NCBI GenBank assembly: GCA_964017155.1
Contig: OZ024857.1
Location: 42,147,716-42,211,715, forward strand
Direction of reading: 5' to 3'
Length of the DNA: 64,000 nucleotides
Origin: Oasisia sp. SBJ-2009
Taxonomy: Eukaryota > Annelida > Polychaeta > Sabellida > Siboglinidae
Position 1 is the first letter of the stretch. Every line of letters begins with the position of its first letter. This document shows positions 45,499 to 57,552 of this stretch, one piece after another. Under the pieces are notes generated by a model. It did not search any database and was not told the DNA's origin. It saw only the letters and a program-made list of their open reading frames with translations. A program made the position numbers and the translations under genes.

Positions 45499-45892
45499 CT
45501 AACAAATATATACAGATAAATACGTACAGCTGTACTTCAGTAAAACAGTAGAATAGTTGGGCCAGCAATATTGAAATACACTCTGAAATTAAGCCCGGTG
45601 TCAATATTCCTTAAAAGGGGATTCTTTGAATTTTTTAAACTCGTAATGTAGGTAGGTACCTACGAATTTTTAATTAGTCCCGTTAACATAATCATTTCAT
45701 GTAATCCTGTGACTGCATTTTATTGCAAATTGATTCATTAATCACGTATAAACCGGAGAAAATAATAATTTACGAAACCTATACCCGCGTATCTGTTGAA
45801 TAATGGGCAAATCCCAACTGCGTATCACGCCAAACATGTTGGTTGTTATTGAATATATTGTTCATGGCTCCAATAATGGTTTATTGTAGTAT

Positions 45893-46063
45893 AATTTAAC
45901 TTACTTGGGAGCTTAGCTGTCGAAGATGAGTACGACGTTTCGATCCGTCATCTACGGGCCTTGTTCACGTACTGGTGACACCAGAATGTGAACAAAGCCC
46001 GTAGATGACGGGTCGAAACGTCGTACTCATCTTCGACAACTAAGCTCCAAAGTAAGTTAAATT
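45893..46063. repeat. Long hairpin, about 75-bp arms
   Basis: An arm from AATTTAACTTACTTGGGAGC to CATCTACGGGC is followed by a short loop and its near-perfect complement ending at CAAAGTAAGTTAAATT. Both arms contain TCGAAACGTCGTACTCATC or its complement. It is a palindromic MITE-like insertion, repeated at 53613-53783. Confidence 0.9.
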
Positions 46064-46491
46064 ACACTACAATGTTGGTTGTTCAATGTTGTTTGAGAAT
46101 TGCGCGCGGCTTAGGCCTACCGGTAGTAGTTTGTTAACTTGTTATATCGCAAAGTGTCATCATTGAACATGAACCCGCTGAAGATGTTTCGTGGATCATA
46201 ATCACAATTGACATACAGCTAGGTTTTGTGCATGGTAGCGCTCTAACTAGGGAAGCACAGGTTGTAGTCATTAGATAGCGAAGTCGTCGCATTTCTACGC
46301 CTGGGACAGCCTGCTCTGGCGAGCAGAGGAAGAAGGTCAGTTTACGACGGTATGTTAAATCTATTTAGTTGTATAACAATACATTTCAATTCGGCATCAT
46401 GAACATGCTGCAAATGGAGGGCATAGTTAATTCAGTTTTAATTTAACAGAATGTCTTGTATTAGAGCCCAGCAATGGACAAAACGACTTAC

Positions 46492-46602
46492 CGTAGCATA
46501 AACGTTGCTGCGATGACGGCGCGACCAGTACAATCTCCCGTAGAAGGACACGACAAACGTCTTCTTGAAATTAGTCATCAGAGTGAGCTTAAATGTATTT
46601 CT
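46492..46602 (-). CDS. NIDO domain exon b, unit 1
   Basis: A 111-nt, 37-codon exon with acceptor TTATTCTTGCAG and donor GTAAGTCG. Reads RNTFKLTLMTNFKKTFVV and SFYGRLYWSRRHRSNVYAT, the NTFQxxLxTxxxxxFVxFxYGxIxW core of the NIDO domain. It lies between exons a and c in the expected order for the minus strand. Confidence 0.75.
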
Positions 46603-46797
46603 CTGCAAGAATAAAAATACTGTTTGCGATGACATAGTCTGAACTGTTCTGTGATATACAACATGTGCCAGCGATATTACTTAGAATGTTGTGCAATAAA
46701 TCATACAATTGATACAGATTATAAACAATAATCTGTATGTCAACTGTTTGTGAATAACAGTTGTGTAATGGGCAATATTTGTTTGAGTAAATGCATA

Positions 46798-47558
46798 AAA
46801 CGCTACTATTTGGTGGCATACACCTAATAGAGTTAATATAAAGTAACAATTTCCACATATACTTAATTTTACTCCACTTTAGACGAAGTATGACGTTCCA
46901 AAGCTTAGGCGCTCTCCACAGATTCCCTGTATATTAGTTATTCATAAATCCGTCTAGAGGAGCTGTGCGCAGCTTAGGCCCGCACCTCGAAACAAATTCA
47001 AAATGATCACCTACGATGACCAAACTTCGCAGGGCGTATCTACTACACCTGAAATACGCGTATGCATTTGTCACGTGATCAAATAATAATAATTAATGCC
47101 TGACGTCGATCAAAATGTGTAACGGTCTGACCCCACAGTTTAACGGCAGCAAGATGGTGGCGCCACGTGACGGAGTTGCAGTAGTGACTCGACGAGGAAA
47201 GAGCGTTATTTACTTACTCATTTTGATCGATTTCAGGCATTAATTATTTATTTTGATGACGTGACAAGTGCATGCGGGTAATACAGGTGTAGTAGATACG
47301 CCCTGCGAAATTTGGTCATCGTAGGTGATCATTTTTATGTTTTTTTCGAGGTGCGGGCCTAAACTGCAAAGGTACCCGTAATTGTGAATCCATTGCTTCA
47401 ATACTACCGGTTATTTCAACGGGAAAGAAAAGAAGATAGCTCAACATTTATCACATAACTGTTACTGCAACCGTATGCCGAACAGCAAGGCATAATTACT
47501 CAAGTTTACCATAGATTTGACCACATATTTAGGTACACGTCTAAGCAGCTGCTACATT
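46798..47558. mobile_element. Remnant of a TIR element, unit 1 (left part)
   Basis: Begins with the TIR-like GGCATACACCTAATAGAG found at 63190 onward and contains ATTGCTTCAATACTACCGG as in the 783-bp element. It is interrupted by a palindromic MITE and then by a LINE. The right part was removed by the unit 1 deletion. Confidence 0.7.
46977..47359. mobile_element. TA-flanked palindromic MITE, 383 bp, unit 1
   Basis: Flanked by TA. Long imperfect terminal inverted repeats of about 150 bp begin GGCCCGCACCTCGAAA and include GATCACCTACGATGACCAAA and GGGCGTATCTACTACACCTG. The centre has GCAAGATGGTGGCGCCACGTG. No coding capacity. Consistent with a Tc1/mariner-type MITE. Confidence 0.85.
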
Positions 47559-48568
47559 GATAATGTCAGGATATGTGAGCCACTGGGATGTAGTGATCAC
47601 AACCAGATATATTTTATCATCAATGTAAAAGCCTTAAAAAGGAGAACAGAATCGAAAAATACGGTACAGGAAAAAATTTCACAAAGGAAGATATAAGGAC
47701 ATGAGGAAATATCTAGCAAAGATAGACTGGAATAACACACTGGAGAATAAGACAGCAACAGAATGTTGGAATATCTTAAAGAGTGAAATTGACTGCATTG
47801 TCGAAAAATTTGTCCCCTTGAAAAAACAGGGGAAACGGTCAAAAAAGAAACACTTATCAAAAGAAGCCATTAGAAAAATCAAATACAAGCAAATGATGTG
47901 GAAGACATATAGACAAAATGGAAGTGAAGAAGACTATGCCATTTATAAAGAAGCACTTAACCAAGCTACAGCTGAAATTAGAAATTCAAAGAGAAGCTAT
48001 GAAAAAATAGCTTTTAATATAAAACATGACAGCAAGAGTTTTTATGCGTATGTTCGAAGTAAACAGAAAGTTCAGGATAAGGTCGGACCTCTAGAAGATA
48101 GTGATGGAAACATAATAACAGAGGGATTCTTAATGGCAGAAAACCTAAATGAATACTTTAGTTCGGTGTTTACCAGGGAAGATATTAGTGCATTACCAGT
48201 ACCAGAGACTAAATTCGAAGGGAGAGAGTCAGACTATTTAGGACAACTAATTGTAACACCAAAAATGGTAGCTAAGAAAATAAGGGATATGAAGGATAAT
48301 AAGTCACATGGAGTGGATGGGATTCCTCCCAAATTACTACTGGAAATTGTAGAACAAATTAGCATACCACTTGCAACAGTGTTCAATTTGGCATTAGAGG
48401 AAGGAGTAGTTCCGTTAGAATGGAAAGAGGCAAACATCATACCATTATTTAAAAAAGGATCAAGAAGCAAGTCAGAGAACTATAGACCAGTGAGTTTAAC
48501 ATCGGTGATTTGTAAACTATTAGAAAGACTAATTAAAGATCACTTGGTTGATTTTCTTGTTAAAAATA
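47559..48568 (+). mobile_element. CR1-like LINE, unit 1, truncated by deletion
   Basis: Starts with the end of an APE endonuclease (RICEPLGCSDHNQIYFIIN), then the linker and reverse-transcriptase fingers: DNKSHGVDGIPPKLLLEI, EWKEANIIPLFKKGSRSKS and ENYRPVSLTSVICKLLERL. The frame is intact from 47701, but is cut at 48568 by a deletion and continues into antisense NIDO sequence, giving a meaningless 413-codon chimera. The His in SHGVDG replaces the usual Pro (kept in unit 2). Confidence 0.85.
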
Positions 48569-48753
48569 ACTTTCGTTCTTCTTTTGGACCCCACCACTTT
48601 GGGAGCATATTTTCTAACGTTCATTTTGGTCGAAATATTCGCCCAGAACGGAGCCAGGACTGGCACTCCTACGTTTGTGTCGGGCGGCAGATCTGGGGTC
48701 GTCACCTTTTTGGGTATATTCGGCCTCAACACGATGTACCCGTTAGTACTCAC
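48569..48753 (-). pseudogene. NIDO exon a, unit 1 (truncated)
   Basis: The first 60-odd codons of exon a remain (STNGYIVLRPNIPKKVTT, PVLAPFWANISTKMN) with the acceptor TTTCCTGCAG. The rest was removed by the 1936-bp deletion whose junction is ACTT at 48569-48572. Confidence 0.8.
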
Positions 48754-48949
48754 CTGCAGGAAATTATATATTTTATTAGAGTTGTTTGTGTGTGCGTGCG
48801 GGCGCGCGCACCCGCGCACGCACGCACACACAAACAAACAGACAGTGTCCGCGTACGTATATGTGCTTGTGAGTGTGTTTGTATGTGTACATGTCAGTGT
48901 GTGCTTGTGAGTGTGTATGTATATGTCAATGTATGCGTGTGAGTGTGTT

Positions 48950-48954
<5 letters not shown>

Positions 48955-49004
<50 letters not shown>

Positions 49005-49080
49005 GTGTGCGTGTGTGTGTATGTCAGTGTGTGCGTGTGAGTATGTGTGTATTTGTCAGTGTGTATGTATGTATATATAT
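48955..49080. repeat. (TG)n compound microsatellite
   Basis: TG run with GCGTG and TATGTCAG interruptions, then TA runs to 49120. It lies between NIDO exon a and the antisense LINE end. Confidence 0.93.
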
Positions 49081-49139
49081 GTATAATTATATATATATAT
49101 ATACACACATATATATATATGTGTGTGTGTGTTTGCGTG

Positions 49140-49735
49140 CGTGCGTGCGTGCGTGCGTGCGAGTGTTTGTGTGTCAGTGTATGTATACACGTATATGCAT
49201 GTATGTGTGTATGTGTGGATAAGGCCTAAACCTGTCTATATATCCTAGGCAAAGGGCACTCCTCCCTATATCTCGATATATTTAAACTTTATCACGGGTG
49301 GGCGTTGTGCCCCAAACATTACCTTGTTCTCCCGTATGCAACTCTACACAACACAGATAGGTAGGACGATTTGTATTTTGTTTAGTAGATTTACGTTTTG
49401 CTGATCGATTTTTCAGGTATCATGTGGTTTCATTCAAACAGCCCAGACTTGGGCTAACGCAGGAGTGTCTTGTGCGTCTTGTGCGTCTTGTGCGTATGCG
49501 TTTGGTAGTATGTTTGTTTGTTTGAGCTTGTGTGTGTTTGTTTTACAGGCAGTTTAATTACTGATCGGGTGTCGTGAAAGGGAGGTTGATAACTGCTGCT
49601 TGAAAAGCTATGGGGTTTTCTATTTTAGTAATGTGTCGTGGTATCATATTCCAGATGCGAATTACTCTCAGGTAAAAGGAGAATACTGCTAGGCCCAGTG
49701 GAGGTGTGATATTTAACAAGATTGAACAAGATTGC
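49140..49735 (-). mobile_element. LINE 3' end (third lineage), minus orientation, unit 1
   Basis: The minus frame 49558-49720 reads PPLGLAVFSFYLRVIRIWNM, then IPRHITKIENPIAFQAAVIN, the usual C-terminus (xFSFxxRxIRxWNxLP) of jockey/CR1-group LINEs, followed by a UTR with GTTTGTTTG runs. Inverted counterpart of 44785-45345. Confidence 0.75.
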
Positions 49736-50758
49736 CACCTAGGTGGCAGATGGACAAGATTGAACAAGATTGTCACCTAGAGAATCAACTCTAGATGGCA
49801 GGTAGACAAGGAAGCTCTCTGGCTTATCGAGAATCTAACCTATCTATCTAAATGTATCCCGCCCTTCTAATGTATACATCTATTTTATTTTAAAACATAT
49901 TATCACTACTAGCACCTACACAATCAGCTGATAATAAACAGGCAAGTTCTTATAATAGCGCAGTATCCAGTCTTCAGAACCGTTCAAAGCGCGTTACACT
50001 TTATTACCCTGACAGACCTGTTCACTCAGACACCATCTCGGCTTCTCGGGGAAGCATCCAGCCATATGCTACAATTAAAACGCGAAAGCTGCTCGTACAC
50101 ATATCCACCACTGTCTATAGCCAGGTAGTCATTTATATAGCTGAGTGACCTGGAGCTCTGTAGAGTGAAGACAATTGCTCAAGGTGTTAACACCGCAGCA
50201 CATAATTCGAATCCGGGTTCTCGTAGTCGAGAGTCCGAAGATCTACCCCTGAACCATTCCGCTCTACAAATCTGTTCTGCTAATTTACTGTTCTTTGTGA
50301 AAATGAGAATTGTTTAATATCTAGTCTACACTGCGTCTTTGCTAATGTAACTCTATGTCCTCTAGTCCTTCTCCTTTCCTTAACCGAGAAATAAAATGTC
50401 TTTCAATATTTTCTTACCTATTCAATATTTTAAACACCTCAATCTGATCTCCTCTCAGTCTCCTGGTTTCTAGTGTTGTTAAACCGCATTCTTTTAGACG
50501 CATTTCATAACTAATATTCCTGAGTTTTGGCATCATTTAGGTTGTTCTCGTTTGCACTCTTTCTAGCATATCAATATCTTTCTTGCGATATTACCTCCAT
50601 GCTTGTATACAATATTCTAAATGACGTCTAACTAATGTTTTGTACAGTGGCATTACTAGTTCTTTTTCCTTGTACGCTATATTTCGCCTACTTAAACCAA
50701 AGAATATGGTTTCCCTTCGCTGCTGCAATTCCGCACTGCTCTGATAGCTTCATATTAG
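49736..50758 (-). mobile_element. CR1-like LINE 3' half, minus orientation, unit 1
   Basis: Reverse complement of the 3' part of the LINE at 55276-57552: starts with the (AACAAGATTG)n tail and continues to the MKLSEQCGIAAAKGNHILW region at 50758. Interrupted by a SINE at 49937-50277. Confidence 0.85.
49937..50277 (-). mobile_element. tRNA-derived SINE inserted in the LINE, unit 1
   Basis: Read on the minus strand the head (50277 down to about 50205) has TGGTTCAGGGG (A-box-like) and a B-box-like GGATTCGAATT, then a body ending TATAAGAACTTGCCTG. The uninterrupted LINE sequence around 57360-57390 shows what was split. A different family from 40917-41243. Confidence 0.75.
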
Positions 50759-50759
50759 G

Positions 50760-52151
50760 ATTTATCAACTGCACGGATTGGGATGTCTTTATTAAATCAA
50801 GTGCAAGTGGTAATGACGCAACAAATGTAATTAGTGGAAATATAACTTTTTGTGAGAACTTTGTATACCTGTGAAACAAATTAAGTGCTTTCCAAACAAT
50901 AAGCCGTGGGTAGTCTCTGAAATGAAGAATCTGTTGTGCCAGAAAAAGAGATATTTGGAAGATTAGAACTGAATGTCAGTGGAAAGATGTGAAAAGAAAG
51001 GTTAAAGCAACAATAGAGCAAAAGAAAGACCACTACAGAGTAAAACTAGAAAACCAGTTTGCCTCAGGGAAAACTAAGCAAATGTGGCATGGTATGCAAA
51101 TGATAACTGGTTACAAAGAGAAGGAAAATGGAATCTATGTAGAAAACGAAAACCAGGTAGCGAACGAAATGAACATTTTTTGTGCTCGATTTGAAACTAC
51201 TGATTTCGCCTAGGAGCGTGCACTAGAATTATAAACTCTAAACAGCGAAACTGGACATCCAACAACATTACAGGCAGAAGAAGTAAGAAAAGAACGTGCA
51301 AAGATTAATCTAAAGAAAGCTCCTGGTCCTGACAAAATCAGTGGTAGATGTCTGAGAGAGTGCAGCAGAGAATTGGCCCCTATCGTCCACTATCTCTTCC
51401 AGCAGTCGGTAGACACACACACGGTGCCGTGCTTATGGAAATAATCCTGTATTGTTCCCATTCCAAAAAAGCCTCGACCATCCCAGAACAATGATTATCG
51501 ACCTGTGGCCCTCACCTCCCTAGTGATGAAATGTCTGGAACGACTTCTTCTCCGGCGAATCTCCACGGAAACATCACAGTTTCAAAATCCTCATCAGTTT
51601 GCCTACAGGCGAAACAGGATAACCGAAGATGCAATTCTCACACTTGTTCACCATGCTCAGAAACACCCGGATACAAACAAAACGTCAACCTGTATCCTTT
51701 TGTTAGACTTTCCAAGCGCGTTCAAAACTATCCAGACACGTTGCTTGTGAATCCATCTTTGCGCAAGTGTATTTGGGATTTTCTTACAGAAATAAAACAG
51801 TGGGTGAAGATCAACAACACCATTTCTTCTACCATCACAACAAACAGTGGCGCCCCCCCCCCAGGGCTGAGAGTTCACCAGCACTGTTCTCAGTGTACAC
51901 AAGTGACTGCAGGCCAGTTGACAGCTCTATCAGCAAGGACCATCTCTTCAAATACGCTGATGATAAGGCCTTATTCATTTTGATAACAGAAAATAACCAC
52001 CAGATCTATGAGACGGAAGTTCAAAACCTGGTTTCATGGTATGATTCGGACTGTCTCCAACTCAACACCAAGAAAGCTAAGGAAATGGTCATTGACTTCC
52101 GCAAATTGCAACATGATCGGCCTACACCATCTATCAATAGAGAGAGAGAGG

Positions 52152-52188
<37 letters not shown>

Positions 52189-52793
52189 TAGACTTATACT
52201 CCTACCTAGGCTTGATTGGTCATTGAACACGAAGCGCATTTAAAAGAAGTGTTGTCAACGGAACTACTTCGTCAGAAAACTAAGAACATGTAATGTGTGC
52301 CGGACAATAACTAATGTTTTTGATACATCTACGGCCCAGTCAGTCCTGCGCTACTCTCTAATTTGTTGCGGTGGAAGCTTATCATTTAAGAATAGAGTAC
52401 TGCTAGATCGTGTAGTACGGTCAGCCAGCAAAACCAGTGGCACGACACTCCCTACAGTGGATGAACTCTACGAAACATATATGATGAAAAAACAAGTGAC
52501 ATCTTAAAGGACACTTCTCACCCACTGCACGAATTCTACTATGTTGCACAATCTGGTTGTAGACATTTCCGAAAGAACACTCACGAACCGCTATCGAAGC
52601 ACATTTCTTACAACTACTAAACGCGAAATCTGGGAGGGGAAAATGATCGGGGACATACAATGGGTCGCACCACTTTCCTATGACTTTGCACTGTCACTAC
52701 TAATTGTCATTACTAATGTCGTTGTGTCATGTTGTGAGTATTTACCACAATAATTTCCTCTTTGGGGGACTATTAAAGGTTATTGTATTTTTT
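50760..52793 (+). mobile_element. Rex1-like LINE, unit 1, decayed
   Basis: The order is that of Rex1/CR1-group elements: linker (DWDVFIKSSASGNDATN), RKVKATIEQKKDHYRVKLEN, QFASGKTKQMWHGMQMITGY, then KKAPGPDKISGRCLRECS, IPKKPRPSQNNDYRPVALTS, HQFAYRRNRITEDAILTLV, the YADDKALFILITENNHQI core and the C-terminal LRYSLICCGGSLSFKNRVLL and HPLHEFYYVAQSG. At least five stops and frameshifts. Ends near TTGTATTGTATTACA. A (GA)n expansion lies inside (52139-52190). Confidence 0.88.
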
Positions 52794-53060
52794 GTATTGT
52801 ATTACAAGTATTAGCACTAATAGATAACCCTAAGGCCTTTTCCTCCAGCTTGAAACCTCCCCATCAAGTACTACTCTTTGTCTTCTATCAATAAGCAATG
52901 TTTGGGGCACAACGCCCACCTCTGATAAACTTTAAATCTATCGAGATATAGGGAGGGGTGCCCTTTGCCTAGGACATATGGAACATTTTGGTATAATCCA
53001 CACATACACACAAACATGCATATATGTGTATACATACATTGACAAACAAACAAACACTCG

Positions 53061-53218
53061 CAAATACTCCGCTGGATACTGGACTTCGCGGCTAGGTCAA
53101 CTCTGTAGATAAACATTCCCCGTTGACGAATATTCGACTTTTTGGCTAGTTTGACGACACCAGACGTGCCAGAACCCGGTAGTATTGCCTTTGTCTTGTC
53201 ACCAAAATATAGGCCAGC
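53061..53218 (-). pseudogene. NIDO exon c, unit 2 (truncated)
   Basis: Same truncation as 45351-45498: the exon end and donor are replaced by (GTTT)n and LINE-type sequence from 53060 downward. Confidence 0.7.
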
Positions 53219-53612
53219 CTAACAAATATATACAGATAAATACGTACAGCTGTACTTCAGTAAAACAGTAGAATAGTTGGGCCAGCAATATTGAAATACA
53301 CTCTGAAATTAAGCCCGGTGTCAATATTCCTTAAAAGGGGATTCTTTTAATTTTTTAAACTCGTAATGTAGGTAGGTACCTACGCATTTTTAATTAGTCC
53401 CGTTAACATAATCATTTCATGTAATCCTATGACTGCATTTTATTGCAAATTGATTCATTAATCACGTATAAACCGGAGAAAATAATAATTTACGAAACCT
53501 ATACCCGCGTATCTGTTGAATAATGGGCAAATCCCAACTGCGTATCACGCCAAACATGTTGGTTGTTATTGAATATATTGTTCATGGCTCCAATAATGGT
53601 TTATTGTAGTAT

Positions 53613-53783
53613 AATTTAACTTACTTGGGAGCTTAACTGTCGAAGATGAGTACGACGTTTCGATCCGTCATCTACGGGCCTTGTTCACGTACTGGTGACA
53701 CCAGAATGTGAACAAAGCCCGTAGATGACGGGTCGAAACGTCGTACTCATCTTCGACAACTAAGCTCCAAAGTAAGTTAAATT
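53613..53783. repeat. Long hairpin, unit 2 copy
   Basis: Identical arrangement to 45893-46063, with one substitution in the left arm (GCTTAACTG for GCTTAGCTG). Confidence 0.9.
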
Positions 53784-54213
53784 ACACTACAATGTTGGTT
53801 GTTCAATGTTGTTTGAGAATTGCACGCGGCTTAGGCCTACCGGTAGTAGTTTGTTAACTTGTTATATCGCAAAGTGTCATCATTGAACATGAACCCGCTG
53901 AAGATGTTTCGTGGATCATAATCACAATTGGCATACAGCTAGGTTTTGTGCATGGTAGCGGTCTAACTAGGGAAGCACAGGTTGTATAGTCATTAGATAG
54001 CGAAGTCGTCGCATTTCTACGCCTGGGACAGCCTGCTCTGGCGAGCAGAGGAAGAAGGTCAGTTTACGACGGTATGTTAAATCTATTTAGTTGTATAACA
54101 ATACATTTCAATTCGGCATCATGAACATGCTGCAAATGGAGGGCATAGTTAATTCAGTTTTAATTTAACAGAATGTCTTGTATTAGAGCCCAGCAATGGA
54201 CAAAACGACTTAC

Positions 54214-54324
54214 CGTAGCATAAACGTTGCTGCGAGGACGGCGCGACCAGTACAATCTCCCGTAGAAGGACACGACAAACGTCTTCTTGAAATTAGTCAT
54301 CAGAGTGAGCTTAAATGTATTTCT
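54214..54324 (-). CDS. NIDO domain exon b, unit 2
   Basis: Same exon with one His-to-Pro change (SRRPRSNVY). Splice sites intact. Together with exons at 58068-58367 and 53061-53218 it makes the only complete NIDO domain set in one unit. Confidence 0.75.
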
Positions 54325-54698
54325 CTGCAAGAATAAAAATACTGTTTGCGATGACATAGTCTGAACTGTTCTGTGATATACAACATGTGCCAGCGATATT
54401 ACTTAGAATGTTGTGCAATAAATCATACAATTGATACAGATTACAAACAATAATCTGTATGTCAACTGTTTGTGAATAACAGTTGTCTAATGGGCAATAT
54501 TTGTTTGAGTAAATGCATAAAACGCTACTATTTGGTGGCATACACCTAATAGAGTTAATATAAAGTAACAATTTCCACATATACTTAATTTTACTCCACT
54601 TTAGACGAAGTATGACGTTCCAAAGCTTAGGCGCTCTCCACAGATTCCCTGTATATTAGTTATTCATAAATCCGTCTAGAGGAGCTGTGCGCAGCTTA

Positions 54699-55079
54699 GG
54701 CCCGCACCTCGAAACAAATTCAAAATGATCACCTACGATGACCAAACTTCGCAGGGCGTATCTACTACACCTGAAATACGCGTATGCATTTGTCACGTGA
54801 TCAAATAATAATAATTAATGCCTGACGTCGATCAAAATGTGTAACGGTCTGACCCCAGTTTAACGGCAGCAAGATGGTGGCGCCACGTGACGGAGTTGCA
54901 GTAGTGACTCGACGAGGAAAGAGCGTTATTTACTTACTCATTTTGATCGATTTCAGGCATTAATTATTTATTTTGATGACGTGACAAGTGCATGCGGGTA
55001 ATACAGGTGTAGTAGATACGCCCTGCGAAATTTGGTCATCGTAGGTGATCATTTTTATGTTTTTTTCGAGGTGCGGGCC
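54699..55079. mobile_element. TA-flanked palindromic MITE, unit 2
   Basis: Same element as 46977-47359, with a 2-bp difference in the centre. Confidence 0.85.
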
Positions 55080-55275
55080 TAAACTGCAAAGGTACCCGTA
55101 ATTGTGAATCCATTGCTTCAATACTACCGGTTATTTCAACGGGAAAGAAAAGAAGATAGCTCAACATTTATCACATAACTGTTACTGCAACCGTATGCCG
55201 AACAGCAAGGCATAATTACTCAAGTTTACCATAGATTTGACCACATATTTAGGTACACGTCTAAGCAGCTGCTAC

Positions 55276-57552
55276 ATTGATAATGTCAGGATATGTGAGC
55301 CACTGGGATGTAGTGATCACAACCAGATATATTTTATCATCAATGTAAAAGCCTTAAAAAGGAGAACAGAATCGAAAAATACGGTACAGGAAAAAATTTC
55401 ACAAAGGAAGATATAAGGACATGAGGAAATATCTAGCAAAGATAGACTGGAATAACACACTGGAGAATAAGACAGCAACAGAATGTTGGAATATCTTAAA
55501 GAGTGAAATTGACTGCATTGTCGAAAAATTTGTCCCCTTGAAAAAACAGGGGAAACGGTCAAAAAAGAAACACTTATCAAAAGAAGCCATTAGAAAAATC
55601 AAATACAAGCAAATGATGTGGAAGACATATAGACAAAATGGAAGTGAAGAAGACTATGCCATTTATAAAGAAGCACTTAACTAAGCTACAGCTGAAATTA
55701 GAAATTCAAAGAGAAGCTCTGAACAAAAAATAGCTTTTAATATAAAACATGACAGCAAGAGTTTTTATGCGTATGTTCGAAGTAAACAGAAAGTTCAGGA
55801 TAAGGTCGGACCTCTAGAAGATAGTGATGGAAACATAATAACAGAGGGATTCTTAATGGCAGAAAACCTAAATGAATACTTTAGTTCGGTGTTTACCAGG
55901 GAAGATATTAGTGCATTACCAGTACCAGAGACTAAATTCGAAGGGAGAGAGTCAGACTATTTAGGACAACTAATTGTAACACCAAAAATGGTAGCTAAGA
56001 AAATAAGGGATATGAAGGATAATAAGTCACCTGGAGTGGATGGGATTCCTCCCAAATTACTACTGGAAATTGTAGAACAAATTAGCATACCACTTGCAAC
56101 AGTGTTCAATTTGGCATTAGAGGAAGGAGTAGTTCCGTTAGAATGGAAAGAGGCAAACATCATACCATTATTTAAAAAAGGATCAAGAAGCAAGTCAGAA
56201 AACTATAGACCAAAGACTAATTAAAGATCACTTGGTTGATTTTCTTGTTAAAAATAACTTGATTAACCCATCTCAACATTGGTTTCTAAAAGCGAGGTCA
56301 TGCTTAACAAATATCTTATGTTTTTTGGAAGATGTCACAAAGTGGGTAGATGAGGGATCACCGGTAGATATAATATACTTAGATTTTAAAAAAGCTTTTG
56401 ACAAAGTGCCACATCAAAGATTACTACTTAAACTGAAGGCCCATGGCATAGGCAATGTTATGATTAACTGGATAGAAAAATGGCTTATTGATAGAAGACA
56501 AAGAGTAGTAGTTGATGGGGAGGTTTCAAACTGGAAATCGGTTTTGAGTGGAGTACCGCAGGGATCAGTATTGGGACCTATTTTGTTCTATATATATATA
56601 TCAATGATTTGGATGATGATATAACAAGCAAGGTGTTGAAGTTTGCGGACGATACAAAAGTATTCAGAAAAATTAAAAGTGATAGATAGACAGCAATTAC
56701 AAGATGATCTAAATAAGTTGACCGAATGGTCTGAGAAGTGGCAAATGCTGTTTAATTATGGGAAGTGTAAGTGCCTCCACACAGGACATGGGAATGAAGA
56801 TGCTCAATATACAATGGGTGATACTGTACTAAATACTACCGTAAAGGAAAAGGACTTAGGGTTAACTATTAGTGCTGATATGAAGGTATCAGAACAGTGT
56901 GCAATTGCAGCAGCGAAGGGAAACCAAATTCTTGGATTAATTAGGCGAAATATAGTGTACAAGGAAAAAGAACTAATAATACCATTGTACAAAACAATAG
57001 TTAGGCCTCATTTAGAATATTGCATACAGGCATGGAGGCCATATCGCAAGAAGGATATTGATATACTAGAAAGAGTACAAAGAAGAGCAACCAAAATGAT
57101 ACAAAAACTCAGGAATATTAGTTATGAAATGCGTCTAAAAGAATGTGGATTAACAACACTAGAAACCAGGAGACTGCGAGGAGATCAGATAGAAGTTTTT
57201 AAAATATTGAATGGGTATGAAAATATTGACAGATTTTTTTGTTCTCAGTTAAGGAAGAGAGAAGGACTAGAGGACATGGAGTTACATTAGCAAAGAAGCA
57301 GTGTAGATTAGATATTAGAAAATTTTCCTTGTCACAAAGAACAGTAAATGAATGGAACAGATTATCGGCTGATTGTGTAGGTGCTAGTAGTGCTAATGTT
57401 TAAAAAAATAAAATTGACATGTACCTAAGAAGGGCGGGGTACATTTAGATAGATAGGTTGGACTCTCGATAAGCCAAAGGGCTTCCTTGTCCACCTGCCA
57501 TCTTGAGTTGATTCTCTAGGTGGCAATCTTGTTAAATCTTGTTAAATCTTGT
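55276..57552 (+). mobile_element. CR1-like LINE, unit 2, 5'-truncated, decayed
   Basis: Covers the endonuclease tail, linker, reverse transcriptase and C-terminal domain. Motifs: SPGVDGIPPKLL, DIIYLDFKKAFDKVPHQRLL, SGVPQGSVLGPILF, KFADDTKVF, KDLGLTISADMKVSEQC and RPHLEYCIQAWRPYRKKDID. Broken by a stop at 55681-55683, a 35-bp deletion after NYRP at about 56212, and frameshifts at about 56595 (a TA run) and 56670-56690. The 3' UTR ends in AATCTTGTTAA tandem repeats (57528-57552), typical of this lineage. The empty relative at 63675 sets the borders. Confidence 0.9.

Larger units (their letters stand above)
45175..52893. repeat. Tandem duplication, unit 1 (deleted)
   Basis: Collinear with 52894-62478, nearly identical, head to tail. 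The junction reads CAATAAGCAATGTTTGG at about 52885-52901, joining the unit end (CAATAAGC, which continues differently at 62479) to the unit start. Unit 1 lacks 1936 bp present at 56257-58192 of unit 2. Confidence 0.95.

Noticed and set aside
45893..46063. Hammerhead ribozyme near TCGAAACGTC
   Set aside because: The required CUGAUGA core is not found at the right distance; only the GAAA-like part is present.
47701..48942. A 413-codon protein
   Set aside because: The first 290 codons are LINE reverse transcriptase; the rest is antisense NIDO exon and TG repeat joined by a deletion.
50205..50277. Functional tRNA gene on the minus strand
   Set aside because: The acceptor stem does not pair, and the sequence continues into a SINE body inside a LINE.
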